Shown here one piece after another: positions 1 through 8,254 of a DNA stretch of 64,000 nucleotides. The stretch spans positions 91,863 to 155,862 of the forward strand of contig JAFRKI010000002.1 of assembly GCA_017431825.1 (NCBI GenBank), given 5' to 3'. The position numbers were made by a program, and so were the translations under genes. How positions within the stretch are numbered: the stretch's first letter is position 1; every line of letters starts with the position of its first letter. Below the pieces are notes generated by a model. The model was not told the DNA's origin. It ran no database searches and worked only from the letters and a program-made list of their open reading frames with translations. Source of the stretch: Erysipelotrichaceae bacterium. Lineage in GTDB: Bacteria; Bacillota_I; Bacilli_A; Erysipelotrichales; Erysipelotrichaceae.

Positions 1-12
1 GGAGGAGAAAAC

Positions 13-1347
13 ATGAAACTAATCTACAACGTAGAAGACAAGGTCGATTTCAAACAGAACCTGGTCTTTGCCTTCCAGCAGATGATCGCCATCATGGCTG
101 CTACCTTACTGGTCCCGATGATCATGTCCAGTTATGCCATGAGCAACGGCGGAACCCTGTATTTTGACCCGTCTGCTGCCTTATTCGGTGCCGGTATCGG
201 CACGCTGTTCTATGTATTTGCGACCAAGAGAAAAAGTCCTGTATTCTTAGGATCTTCATTCACGTTCCTGCCTGCCTATGCAGCCATCATCGGAATGAAC
301 TACGGTTACTGGGGAGTCATCATCGGTGTAGCTCTGGCCGGTCTTGTATACTTCGTGATCGCCTGCATCATCAAGGCTGTCGGCTCTGAATGGGTAAACA
401 AGCTAATGCCGCCGGTCATCGCCGGTCCGATCGTTGCCATCATCGGTCTTTCCCTGTCTTCGACTGCTACCGGCTGGTCCAGCACCAACGGCGGTTCCGA
501 ATACAGTCTGATAACCATTGCGGTAGCTCTCATAACTTTCTTCGTTATCTGCTACGTATCGGAAAAGGGCAGTAAGATGCTAAAGCTCATTCCGTTCCTG
601 ATCGGTATCGGTGCAGGTTATCTGGTCGCTGTAGTCCTTACATTATGCGGAGTTGCCCAGCTGGTCGATTTCTCGGCTTTCAGTAATCTCTCGATCTTCG
701 CCGTTCCGAAGTTCACCTTCATGCAGGCCATTACCCAGCATCCTGAAGGTCTGCTGCCGATCGACGGTACAGCCTTCGGCAACATTGCGATTACCTTCGT
801 ACCTATCGCCATCGTCGAGCTTGCCCAGCATATCGGTGACCACAAGAACCTCGGTTCCATCATCAACCATGATCTGATCACTGATCCGGGTCTTGACAGA
901 ACGCTCATCGGCGACGGTGTCGGTTCTGCCATCGGCGGCGTCTTCGGCGGTGCTGCCAATACCACATACGGCGAATCCATCGCCTGTGTGGCCATTACCG
1001 GAAATGCTTCCGTATCGACCATCATCCTGGCCTGCTTCGGCTGCATGATCCTGTCGTTCTTCGGTCCGTTCGTAGCCGTCATCAATTCCATACCTAAGTG
1101 CGTAATGGGCGGTGCCTGTATCGCTTTATACGGATTCATCGCCGTATCCGGTCTGAAGATGCTGGCCGGTGTCGATCTTGGCGACAACAGAAACCTCTTC
1201 CCGGTTTCCGCCATCCTGGTAATCGGTATCGGCGGTCTCGTACTGTCCTTCGGTACCAATCCGGTAACCGGCGGTGCCTTGCTGCAGTTATCTTCACTGG
1301 CCACTGCCTTGCTGGTAGGACTGATAACCAAAGCGCTAGTAAGTTAA
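13..1347 (+). CDS. uraA: Uracil/xanthine-type permease (NCS2 family)
   Basis: A 444-residue polytopic membrane protein of the nucleobase:cation symporter-2 family, most similar to uracil:proton symporters, which import uracil across the cytoplasmic membrane for pyrimidine salvage. The family signature NTTYGES is at residues 316-322, and a conserved acidic segment (VELAQHIGDH) precedes it. Glycine-rich hydrophobic segments run throughout. A strong GGAGGAG Shine-Dalgarno lies at 1-7, five bases before the ATG. The gene starts near the window edge, so upstream regulation is not visible. A good terminator follows. Xanthine transport is the alternative within the same family. Confidence 0.9.
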   Translation: MKLIYNVEDKVDFKQNLVFAFQQMIAIMAATLLVPMIMSSYAMSNGGTLYFDPSAALFGAGIGTLFYVFATKRKSPVFLGSSFTFLPAYAAIIGMNYGYWGVIIGVALAGLVYFVIACIIKAVGSEWVNKLMPPVIAGPIVAIIGLSLSSTATGWSSTNGGSEYSLITIAVALITFFVICYVSEKGSKMLKLIPFLIGIGAGYLVAVVLTLCGVAQLVDFSAFSNLSIFAVPKFTFMQAITQHPEGLLPIDGTAFGNIAITFVPIAIVELAQHIGDHKNLGSIINHDLITDPGLDRTLIGDGVGSAIGGVFGGAANTTYGESIACVAITGNASVSTIILACFGCMILSFFGPFVAVINSIPKCVMGGACIALYGFIAVSGLKMLAGVDLGDNRNLFPVSAILVIGIGGLVLSFGTNPVTGGALLQLSSLATALLVGLITKALVS

Positions 1348-1366
1348 AGAAAGATAAAGAATTCCT

Positions 1367-1392
1367 AAAGTGGGCTTACGGCCCACTTTTTT
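1367..1392 (+). terminator. Rho-independent terminator after uraA
   Basis: The inverted repeat AAAGTGGGC / GCCCACTTT with a 5-nt loop is followed by a run of seven T. It isolates uraA from the rsmE promoter just downstream. Confidence 0.9.
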
Positions 1393-1413
1393 AATGTCTC
1401 AATGATTATTTTG

Positions 1414-1419
1414 TATAAT
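1414..1419 (+). promoter_or_regulatory. -10 element of a leaderless promoter for rsmE
   Basis: A perfect TATAAT ends six bases before the rsmE ATG at 1426. No Shine-Dalgarno fits between, so transcription should begin at or next to the A of the start codon. No clear -35 box is seen. Confidence 0.65.
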
Positions 1420-1425
1420 AATTTT

Positions 1426-2115
1426 ATGCAGCAGTTCTTCACTGACGAAAGCCTTAATATCGGCCAGAAGTCATCTTTGAGTAAAGAGGTCCTTTACCAG
1501 TTAAGAAAGGTCTTAAGAGCTGAAGACGGCTATGAATTCCGCCTTGCAGATAAGGACGGAAAGATCTTTTTATGTGCTCTTGAAAAAGACTGTGCTTGCG
1601 TTAATAAAGAGCTTGATGAAGACAACGAACTGAAGACTGAAATCACTGCCATCGTTTCGCTCATAAAGAATGACAAGATGGATCTGATGGTACAGAAGCT
1701 TACTGAACTGGGAGTTAGAAGGATAGTTCCTTATAAGGCTTTCCGGTCTGTAGTTAAGGAAGGAAAGGGCGATAATAAGCTGGAACGCTTTAAAAAGATA
1801 GCCAGGGAAGCCGCCGAACAGTCCCACAGAAACATCATTCCGGAAATCACCGGATATGCAGGAATAAACGATCTAAGCAAATATATGAGCGAATTAAATA
1901 TTGCAGCTTATGAAAAGGATGATCATATAGTTTCCGATTTCAGAAATCATAATTCGATCACCTTCATAATCGGTCCTGAAGGCGGTTTTGACCCCGTAGA
2001 AATAGAGAAAATCAAAGATATGGGTTTCATATCATTATCGCTTGGAAAACGCATTTTAAGGGCTGAAACAGCCTCTATATACATTACAAGCCTGATCGTC
2101 GGAGATAATCAATGA
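1426..2115 (+). CDS. rsmE: 16S rRNA (uracil1498-N3)-methyltransferase RsmE
   Basis: A 229-residue SPOUT-class methyltransferase that methylates N3 of U1498 of 16S rRNA using S-adenosylmethionine. Typical features are the N-terminal MQQFF opening, the VQKLTELGV segment, the IIGPEGGF SAM-binding knot loop and the C-terminal LGKRILRAETA motif. An ATG lies in frame at 1402, but it falls upstream of the TATAAT, and the family normally begins at MQQFF. I therefore place the start at 1426. The stop overlaps the mtaB start by 4 nt (ATGA), so the two are co-transcribed. The mRNA is predicted leaderless. Confidence 0.93.
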   Translation: MQQFFTDESLNIGQKSSLSKEVLYQLRKVLRAEDGYEFRLADKDGKIFLCALEKDCACVNKELDEDNELKTEITAIVSLIKNDKMDLMVQKLTELGVRRIVPYKAFRSVVKEGKGDNKLERFKKIAREAAEQSHRNIIPEITGYAGINDLSKYMSELNIAAYEKDDHIVSDFRNHNSITFIIGPEGGFDPVEIEKIKDMGFISLSLGKRILRAETASIYITSLIVGDNQ

Positions 2116-3374
2116 AGACTTTTGCGATGATGGTGCTTGGCTGCAAAGTCAACGACTATGAAGCAACTTATTTAAGAAGAAAGATGCTTGAGAGATATGA
2201 AGAAGTGTCTTTTAAGGATAAGGCTGATATCTATATCATCTTTACCTGCTGTGTTACCAATATAGCGGAAGCCAAGACCAGAAAGATGCTCCACAGAGCC
2301 AGGAACACCAATCCTGATGCTTATATCGTTGCCATAGGCTGCCTGAGCCAGATAAAAGGCGATACGGAAGACTTTAAAGACGTCGATCTGATAATCGGAT
2401 CGACCAGAAAAGATGAAGTATATGACCTGATAAATCAGCATTTTCAGGATAATCTGGTGGAAGAGCTTAAGGATCCCGGCTTTGAGGATCTCTATCTTGA
2501 CACTTATCCGGGAAAATCAAGAGCTTTTCTCAAGATACAGGATGGCTGCAATCAGTACTGTGCCTACTGTATCATCCCTTATGCCCGGGGAAGCGAAAGA
2601 TCAGCACAGCATGAAAATATCATTAAGCAGGCTAAAGTGCTGTCCGAGACATCCAAAGAACTGGTACTGACCGGTATACATACCGGAAGATACTTTGACG
2701 GTGAGTATCATCTTTATGAACTGCTAAGAGATCTTGAAAAGATCGATGATCTTAAGACCATCAGACTGTCTTCAATTGAAATGAATGAAGTAAATGACGG
2801 TATCGTTGCTATGATTAAAAACAGCGGCAGGATAGCTCATCATCTCCATATTCCCGTACAGTCGTGCAGCAATGAGATCCTTACCCTGATGAACAGGCCT
2901 TATACGATAGAAGAGTATACGGACCGTATCGCCTACATCAGAAAGGAAATACCGGACATTTCCATCAGTACCGACCTGATAGTAGGCTTTCCCGGTGAAA
3001 CGGATGAAATATTTGAAAAGACACTGGCTAATCTTAAAAAGATCAGATTCTCATTCATTCACGTCTTTCCGTACGCAAGAAAGAAAGGCACAGCAGCCGA
3101 TAAGCTGGACGTTCATCTTCCTAACAGCGTAAAGAAGAGCAGAGTAAACCGGGTCATAGAAATTGAAAAGGGTATTACCAAAGAATTCCGGAAAAGCTTT
3201 ATCGGAAAGCAGCTGGAAATGCTGATAGAAAAAAAGGAAGAAGAATATGTATACGGCTATGTAAAACAGTACTTTTACGTAAAAGCATATGGAAAAGGTG
3301 AGATAGGGGATATCGTTAAAGTTAGAATAGACAGTGTAAACGACGATGAGGTGATAGGCAATGTTACTGAGTGA
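2112..3374 (+). CDS. mtaB: tRNA t6A37 methylthiotransferase MtaB
   Basis: A 420-residue radical-SAM methylthiotransferase that converts t6A to ms2t6A at position 37 of ANN-decoding tRNAs. The N-terminal UPF0004 domain carries its three cluster cysteines in LGCKVND, FTCCVT and IGCLS. The radical-SAM motif CxxxCxxC lies in GCNQYCAYC, and a C-terminal TRAM-like domain follows. It overlaps rsmE by 4 nt and the following MurE-like gene by 14 nt, so the three form one tight operon, two of them concerned with RNA modification. MiaB (i6A substrate) is a paralogue, but the sequence type and the pairing with rsmE favour MtaB. Confidence 0.92.
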   Translation: MKTFAMMVLGCKVNDYEATYLRRKMLERYEEVSFKDKADIYIIFTCCVTNIAEAKTRKMLHRARNTNPDAYIVAIGCLSQIKGDTEDFKDVDLIIGSTRKDEVYDLINQHFQDNLVEELKDPGFEDLYLDTYPGKSRAFLKIQDGCNQYCAYCIIPYARGSERSAQHENIIKQAKVLSETSKELVLTGIHTGRYFDGEYHLYELLRDLEKIDDLKTIRLSSIEMNEVNDGIVAMIKNSGRIAHHLHIPVQSCSNEILTLMNRPYTIEEYTDRIAYIRKEIPDISISTDLIVGFPGETDEIFEKTLANLKKIRFSFIHVFPYARKKGTAADKLDVHLPNSVKKSRVNRVIEIEKGITKEFRKSFIGKQLEMLIEKKEEEYVYGYVKQYFYVKAYGKGEIGDIVKVRIDSVNDDEVIGNVTE

Positions 3375-4815
3375 ATTATTTGAAGGATCGCCTGATATAG
3401 AGATTAAACAGCTTTCGATAGACAGCCGTCTGCCGATGAAAGACTGCATTTTCTTCTGTCTTTCCGGAATAAGGTATGACGGTCATCACTTCATCGATGA
3501 AGCGATCAAAAACGGTGCATCAGTTATCGTTTATGAAGATGAAGTCGATACTTCAAAGAATGCAGTCTTCATTAAAGTCAGCGATGTCGCCGATTGTCTC
3601 AATGATATTGCCGCCAAGTTCTACGATTATCCGGCCAGGGGACTGGAAAGCTTTATCGTTTGCGGCTGTGACGGTCAGAGCTCGGTGTCAAATCTTATCT
3701 ACAGCCTTATTAGCAAGGTAAGGCCATGCGCATCTGTCGGAAGCTGCGGCATCCATTACGGTGAACATCATCTTTACAGTTCCGTACCGACACTTACCAT
3801 ACTTGATAATCATAAGTATCTCTATGAATTCGTCCGCTGCAGCATGGAATCCTGCGTCTTTGAAGGAGATGCCATGTCGCTATCATATAAGAAGCTCGAC
3901 GGAATCGATCCTGATGTTTTCGTCTATACTTCTACGAACGAATATGCTACCGAATTCGAGGAAATAGGGATCAACTACTATGATGCCCTCGTTTCCTATC
4001 TTTATACACTTGACGAAAAGACACTTATCATCCTTAATAAAGACGACATCGCCTATGATGAACTGGTGCTGGCGGCCGGTGACAATTACCTTACTTACGG
4101 ATGCAAGGAACACAGTGATTTCGTTATAGAAGACATAAAGCTTAAAAAAGACGGTTCGTCATTCTCCTTAAAGCATAAAGGAGGATCCTGCACCTTTAAT
4201 ACAAAACTTCTGGGTATGAACAATATCTACAATGCAGCCGCTGCAATCGTAGCCCTGGTATCAAGAGGCTATGATACCAACAAAATAGCGGAGAACCTTG
4301 CCAAGGTAAGACCGCTGGATGGCGTAATGGATCCGGTGGATCTGGGACAGGACTACAGTATTTACATTGACTGTGCCGATAATATCAAGAGTCTGCATGA
4401 TGTCTACGATTTCGGTGAACATATCCGTAAGGCCGGTTCTAAGGTTTACGCCGTCTGGGGAATCAACGGAACCGATGAAAGCGATACTCTGAAGGAGATC
4501 GCCGAACTGTCCGAGAGTTTCATCGATCATATGATACTTACCGAAAACAACTCCTACAGCGGCAACATGATGCATGTGATGAAGAAGGCGCTTCCGTACT
4601 TTGAAAGCATGAAGCCGCTGGCCATCGAAGACCGCAGTATCGCCATCGAATCTGCCGTGGAAATGCTCAACAGGGACGATATACTATTTATCCTGGGCAA
4701 GGGAAATGAAACCACTATTACCAGAAATCTGGGTAAAGAGACCTATATCGGCGATAAAAAAGCAGCGGAGCTGGCTGTTTCCAGACGTCTCAAAGAAGAA
4801 AAGGATGACATCTGA
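3361..4815 (+). CDS. MurE-family protein lacking ligase active-site motifs (probable pseudoenzyme)
   Basis: A 484-residue protein with the three-domain layout of UDP-MurNAc-tripeptide synthetase (MurE). The N-terminal domain is recognisable (IDSR at 20-23, YDGHHF and the GASVIVYED segment). The NNIYNAAAAI segment of the central domain and an ILGKGNETT segment near the C-terminus are also kept. The P-loop, normally GTNGKTT, reads GCDGQSS at residues 102-108, so the ATP-binding lysine is replaced by glutamine. The DHLD motif, the YAH histidine and the C-terminal G-R-DKGKR motif are also absent. It probably cannot ligate amino acids. Role unknown; a regulatory or binding role is speculation. It overlaps mtaB by 14 nt. 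The reading frame is intact, so this is not simple decay. Confidence 0.75.
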   Translation: MLLSELFEGSPDIEIKQLSIDSRLPMKDCIFFCLSGIRYDGHHFIDEAIKNGASVIVYEDEVDTSKNAVFIKVSDVADCLNDIAAKFYDYPARGLESFIVCGCDGQSSVSNLIYSLISKVRPCASVGSCGIHYGEHHLYSSVPTLTILDNHKYLYEFVRCSMESCVFEGDAMSLSYKKLDGIDPDVFVYTSTNEYATEFEEIGINYYDALVSYLYTLDEKTLIILNKDDIAYDELVLAAGDNYLTYGCKEHSDFVIEDIKLKKDGSSFSLKHKGGSCTFNTKLLGMNNIYNAAAAIVALVSRGYDTNKIAENLAKVRPLDGVMDPVDLGQDYSIYIDCADNIKSLHDVYDFGEHIRKAGSKVYAVWGINGTDESDTLKEIAELSESFIDHMILTENNSYSGNMMHVMKKALPYFESMKPLAIEDRSIAIESAVEMLNRDDILFILGKGNETTITRNLGKETYIGDKKAAELAVSRRLKEEKDDI

Positions 4816-4832
4816 TAAAAATCTGTTATAAT
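4805..4832 (+). promoter_or_regulatory. Promoter of rpsU
   Basis: -35 ATGACA (4805-4810), a 16-nt spacer and an extended -10 TGTTATAAT (4824-4832). It lies across the 3' end of the preceding gene. Confidence 0.7.
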
Positions 4833-4860
4833 AAGAAAGCACGCGAAAGGGGGTGAGATG

Positions 4861-5040
4861 ATGTCTAAGATTATCGTTAAGGAAAACGAACAGCTTGATG
4901 ATGCTTTACGCAGATTCAAAAGACAGGTTTCCCGTAACGGGACCCTCCTGGAAGTAAGAAAGCGTGAGTATTATGTCAAACCTGGCATTAAGAAAAAACT
5001 CAAGAGAGAAGCAGCCAGGAAAGCAAGAAAAGGAAAATAG
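4861..5040 (+). CDS. rpsU: 30S ribosomal protein S21
   Basis: A 59-residue basic ribosomal protein of the small subunit, needed for 30S function in initiation. The conserved [12 protein letters not shown] segment and the Lys/Arg-rich tail ([10 protein letters not shown]) identify it. Two consecutive ATG codons (4858 and 4861) follow a strong AAAGGGGGTG. The second gives the usual MSK N-terminus and a better spacing. It has its own promoter and terminator, as expected for a highly expressed single gene. Confidence 0.96.
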   Translation: MSKIIVKENEQLDDALRRFKRQVSRNGTLLEVRKREYYVKPGIKKKLKREAARKARKGK

Positions 5041-5060
5041 TGCTTAAGCACTATTTTTTA
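5034..5060 (+). terminator. Rho-independent terminator after rpsU
   Basis: The near-perfect palindrome AAAATAGTGC / GCACTATTTT is followed by a T-rich tail. It begins inside the rpsU stop region and ends two bases before the phoH -10 box. Confidence 0.88.
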
Positions 5061-5062
5061 TT

Positions 5063-5068
5063 TATAAT
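5063..5068 (+). promoter_or_regulatory. -10 element of a leaderless promoter for phoH
   Basis: TATAAT ends six bases before the phoH ATG at 5075, with no Shine-Dalgarno. Any -35 contact would fall inside the rpsU terminator hairpin. Confidence 0.65.
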
Positions 5069-5074
5069 TTAAGT

Positions 5075-6010
5075 ATGGGTTATAAGGAACTGGTACTTGA
5101 CAGTCTTAGTCATGACGAACTTAAGGATCTCTATGGAATAGACAATGAAAACATCAGGACACTGGAAGAGCTTCTGGGCAGCGATATAGTGGCCAGGGGC
5201 AACGTTCTGATGATAGATGAGGAATCATATGCCGAATTTGAAAAGCTCGTATATTCGCTCATATCGCTTTTAAAGAGCGATAACGAAATAGATGAAACGC
5301 TTATCAATCATACCTACAGAAACATCGTAAACAATACCGACAGTTCCTGGCAGAATACCGTACTGATAAATACGCTGAGCGGAAAACCGGTAAAATTCAA
5401 GACCTATAATCAGTATCTTTTATCAAAATACGTAGAGAATAACGATCTGGTGTTTTCCATCGGACCTGCCGGTACCGGCAAGACCTTTCTGGCAGTCGCC
5501 CTGGCTTGCAAGGCACTTAAAAACGGGGATGTGAAAAGGATCATCCTCACCCGTCCTGCCGTAGAAGCGGGAGAATCGCTGGGTTTCCTTCCGGGCGATC
5601 TCAAGGAAAAGATCGATCCTTATCTGATGCCGCTGTATGACTCCCTATATGAAATACTTAGCGTCGAACAGGTCGAAAAGCTGATGGAAAAGAAGATCAT
5701 CGAAGTAATGCCTCTGGCCTATATGCGGGGCAGGACCCTTAATGACGCCTATGTGATACTTGATGAAGCACAGAATACCACATCTGGACAGATGCTGATG
5801 TTTCTGACAAGGCTCGGCTATAATTCCAAGATGATAGTAAACGGCGATATCACCCAGATCGACCTTAATATAAACAGGACCAGGAGCGGTCTGGTGATAG
5901 CCAGAGAAAAGCTGAAGGACATAAAAAATATCGCCATCATCGAATTCGACAAGAGCGATATCGTAAGAAACCCTCTGGTAGAGAAGATAATCGAAAGATT
6001 CAATATTTAA
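5075..6010 (+). CDS. phoH: PhoH-like ATPase
   Basis: A 311-residue cytoplasmic P-loop ATPase of the PhoH/YbeZ family, associated with RNA metabolism and ribosome maturation. The Walker A motif is GPAGTGKT and the Walker B region is VILDEAQNT. The typical LTRPAVEAGESLGFLPGDL segment lies between them. In most Bacillota phoH is followed by ybeY and then dgkA/cdd/era; here it stands alone between two terminators and rdgB follows. Predicted leaderless mRNA. Confidence 0.93.
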   Translation: MGYKELVLDSLSHDELKDLYGIDNENIRTLEELLGSDIVARGNVLMIDEESYAEFEKLVYSLISLLKSDNEIDETLINHTYRNIVNNTDSSWQNTVLINTLSGKPVKFKTYNQYLLSKYVENNDLVFSIGPAGTGKTFLAVALACKALKNGDVKRIILTRPAVEAGESLGFLPGDLKEKIDPYLMPLYDSLYEILSVEQVEKLMEKKIIEVMPLAYMRGRTLNDAYVILDEAQNTTSGQMLMFLTRLGYNSKMIVNGDITQIDLNINRTRSGLVIAREKLKDIKNIAIIEFDKSDIVRNPLVEKIIERFNI

Positions 6011-6011
6011 G

Positions 6012-6038
6012 AAGATTATCCTTAACGGATAATCTTTT
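6012..6038 (+). terminator. Rho-independent terminator after phoH
   Basis: AAGATTATCC / GGATAATCTT with a 5-nt loop, followed by TT and then an AT-rich stretch. Confidence 0.85.
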
Positions 6039-6057
6039 AAATCAAGGCTTTATATAC

Positions 6058-6063
6058 TACAAT
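6058..6063 (+). promoter_or_regulatory. -10 element of a leaderless promoter for rdgB
   Basis: TACAAT ends seven bases before the rdgB ATG, and no Shine-Dalgarno is present. An upstream TATACT (6053-6058) is an alternative -10 that would give a very short leader. Confidence 0.5.
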
Positions 6064-6070
6064 AATATTC

Positions 6071-6655
6071 ATGAGAAAAATATTCATAGCAACCGGAAAC
6101 GCACATAAAATAAGTGAATTCAGGGAAATTTTCGATACTCTGGGACTTGAAGCTGAACTAGTATCCCCCAAGGATTTCAACGATGATTCCGAACCTGTAG
6201 AAAACGGCAGTACCTATAAGGAGAATTCCTATATCAAAGCCAGATTCTATTACGACAGATACCATCTGCCGACTTTGGCTGATGACAGCGGCATCGAGAT
6301 CGACTTCTTTGACGGACAGCCAGGCATCCATTCCGCCAGGTTCCTGCCGGGAATGAGCTATCCGGAAAGAAACGACTATATCTGCGATAAGATGAAAGAC
6401 AGCGACAACAGGGGTGCAAGTTTTCACTGTGTAGTTACGTATATCGATGAAAAGGGCGAAGCCCGTTTCCATGAAGGGGTGGTAAAGGGCTCGATAGCCA
6501 GAGAACCGAAAGGTATCGAAGGTTTCGGATATGATCCTATCTTCATTACTGACGGTTATGATAAAACGAATGCCCTGATGGGACAGGAATTCAAGAATTC
6601 CCATTCCCACAGAGCGATCGCTTTAAGAAAGTGGGTGGAAGATCTTGAAGACTAA
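6071..6655 (+). CDS. rdgB: XTP/dITP pyrophosphatase (RdgB/HAM1 family)
   Basis: A 194-residue nucleoside-triphosphatase that removes deaminated purine nucleotides (XTP, dITP, ITP) from the pool, so preventing mutagenesis. The N-terminal ATGNAHKISEF motif, the TLADDSGIE catalytic segment, the EGFGYDPIF motif and the conserved SHRAIAL near the C-terminus are all present, with normal family length. It overlaps the next gene by 11 nt. It heads an operon with a DUF1461 membrane protein and trmL. Confidence 0.95.
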   Translation: MRKIFIATGNAHKISEFREIFDTLGLEAELVSPKDFNDDSEPVENGSTYKENSYIKARFYYDRYHLPTLADDSGIEIDFFDGQPGIHSARFLPGMSYPERNDYICDKMKDSDNRGASFHCVVTYIDEKGEARFHEGVVKGSIAREPKGIEGFGYDPIFITDGYDKTNALMGQEFKNSHSHRAIALRKWVEDLED

Positions 6656-7316
6656 GATAATTGGTTTTATATGCTGCCTGTCACTGCTGCTGGCAACGGT
6701 AATCACCGTCATCGATTTCTGGTGCTTTAACGATGAATTCTATAAATATGAATATACTAATCTGAATACCGCTCAAAGCATCGGCATGTCTGCCGAAGAT
6801 CTCGACAGGACGACAGATGTGCTTTTATCTTATCTGAAGGACCGGGACAAGACCCTCGATATACAGGTCGAAGTAAAAGGCATTCTCAGGGAAGTTTTCA
6901 ACCAGAGGGAAAAGGCTCACATGGTCGACGTCAGAAACCTGTATCTGAATGCCATTACGGTAAGAAACATCGCCGCTGGAATATCGATCTGCTGCCTGGT
7001 CATTCTGGTGTATCTAAAGGATCTGAGCGTTCTGTACAAGTCTTATCTTAAGGCGCTTGGCGTTTTCGTATTCATATTCGGTTTTATCGGCATCTTCTGC
7101 CTTATAGATTTTGACGTATTCTGGACCAATTTCCATCACGTATTCTTTCCGGGCAACGACCTGTGGCTCCTTGATCCCCATACCGATATCCTGATCATGA
7201 TGGTGCCTAGCAAGTTCTTTTTCGATCTTTGCGTTTCGATCGTCTTCAGTATTTTCGTACTGATGCTCCTTTATTTCATTTTCTTCAAGATCCTTGACAG
7301 AAAGGTCATTAAATAA
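6645..7316 (+). CDS. TIGR01906/DUF1461-type integral membrane protein
   Basis: A 223-residue membrane protein resembling the TIGR01906 (DUF1461) family. An N-terminal hydrophobic segment is followed by an outside loop of about 85 residues carrying the family-like DLDRTTDVLLSYL and HMVDVRNLY segments. Three further membrane spans come after, with an FFPGNDLWLLDP loop before the last. The function of the family is not known. The start codon is TTG at 6645, preceded by GGTGG six bases upstream. It overlaps rdgB by 11 nt and its stop overlaps the trmL start by 1 nt (TAATG). Confidence 0.75.
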   Translation: MKTKIIGFICCLSLLLATVITVIDFWCFNDEFYKYEYTNLNTAQSIGMSAEDLDRTTDVLLSYLKDRDKTLDIQVEVKGILREVFNQREKAHMVDVRNLYLNAITVRNIAAGISICCLVILVYLKDLSVLYKSYLKALGVFVFIFGFIGIFCLIDFDVFWTNFHHVFFPGNDLWLLDPHTDILIMMVPSKFFFDLCVSIVFSIFVLMLLYFIFFKILDRKVIK

Positions 7317-7819
7317 TGATTAATATCGTTCTGTACGAACCGGAGATACCGCAGAATACGGGAAATATCATGCGTACCTGCATGGCTTTCGATATGAAAC
7401 TTCATCTCATCGAGCCTCTGGGCTTTTCTTTTGACGACAAGTACCTTAAAAGATCACATATGGACTACATTAACGACGTTGATTACCGTATCTACAGGGA
7501 TTACGATGAATTCACAAAAGAAAATGATGGGCAGTTCGTATATTTCTCCAGATACGGAATGAAGAGCTTCTCCGAATGCATTTTCGATAGGGAAAGGGAT
7601 ATATATCTTCTTTTCGGAAAGGAATCGACCGGCATCCCGAAAGTGATCCTTAAGGATCATCTCGATGATACCTACCGCTTTCCCATGAAAGCCAACGCCA
7701 GAAGCCTTAATCTATCAAACTGCGTTGCCATCGGCGCTTATGAATGTCTTAGGCAGACCGGTTTTGACGGGTTAAGCGAAAGGGAAGCGATAAAAGGTCC
7801 CGATTGGCTGTTGAGATAG
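7316..7819 (+). CDS. trmL: tRNA (cytidine/uridine-34-2'-O)-methyltransferase TrmL
   Basis: A 167-residue SPOUT methyltransferase that 2'-O-methylates the wobble nucleotide of tRNA-Leu isoacceptors. The family motifs are present: EPEIPQNTGNIMRTC at the N-terminus, LLFGKESTGIP, and the SAM knot region RFPMKANARSLNLSNCVAIG. Last gene of the rdgB operon, translationally coupled to the DUF1461 gene by a 1-nt overlap. Confidence 0.94.
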   Translation: MINIVLYEPEIPQNTGNIMRTCMAFDMKLHLIEPLGFSFDDKYLKRSHMDYINDVDYRIYRDYDEFTKENDGQFVYFSRYGMKSFSECIFDRERDIYLLFGKESTGIPKVILKDHLDDTYRFPMKANARSLNLSNCVAIGAYECLRQTGFDGLSEREAIKGPDWLLR

Positions 7820-7832
7820 ATTAAGTTATAAT
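7804..7832 (+). promoter_or_regulatory. Promoter (leaderless type) for the interrupted small gene
   Basis: -35 TTGGCT (7804-7809), a 17-nt spacer and -10 TATAAT (7827-7832), which ends six bases before the ATG at 7839. It overlaps the 3' end of trmL. Confidence 0.6.
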
Positions 7833-7838
7833 TTACTT

Positions 7839-8246
7839 ATGCTGAAAAAACACGTATTACTGATATTTGTGATCTTAGTCATAACAGGAATCTGCTATGT
7901 TTTCATGAACCGCAATTATGACCCGTTATCAAGATATTCCTACTATCTTTCCGAAGATACCAGATACCAGATACTGAACAGACTCGATGAAAGGGAAGTC
8001 AAATACATCGTCGACTATGCCATTGCCCCAAACGAATTCACTGATTATTTAGAAATCAGTTCCTTCAATGCATAGCATATCGCTCAATACAATCCTGCCC
8101 GCAAGAGCCTTCTTATGCTGAAACCGACGGAGATCGTCAATGTCGTCGAACTTATATATAAGCGTGATCTCGACCTTGATGAATGCATCGAAAAATACCA
8201 GTATCTTGACTACTATACGATCATGAACGACCTGGTCAAGAAATAA
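7839..8246 (+). pseudogene. Small membrane-anchored protein gene interrupted by an in-frame TAG
   Basis: The first 78 codons give a protein with one N-terminal membrane anchor (LLIFVILVITGICYVFM) and a short outside domain (YSYYLSEDTRYQILNRL, YIVDYAIAPNEF), ending at TAG 8073-8075. The same frame then stays open for 56 more sense codons (starting HIAQYNPARKSL, ending MNDLVKK) to TAA at 8244-8246, with ordinary codon use. So one base change, such as CAG to TAG, seems to have split a 135-residue gene. It may be a recent nonsense mutation, a sequencing error or a readthrough site. I do not recognise the family with certainty; an N-terminal fragment of a cell-wall peptidase is one guess. Confidence 0.7.
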
Positions 8247-8254
8247 GCTTCATT

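Noticed and set aside
618..1331. 237-residue minus-strand ORF inside uraA
   Set aside because: Antisense shadow of a codon-biased membrane protein gene; no start signals and no recognisable product.
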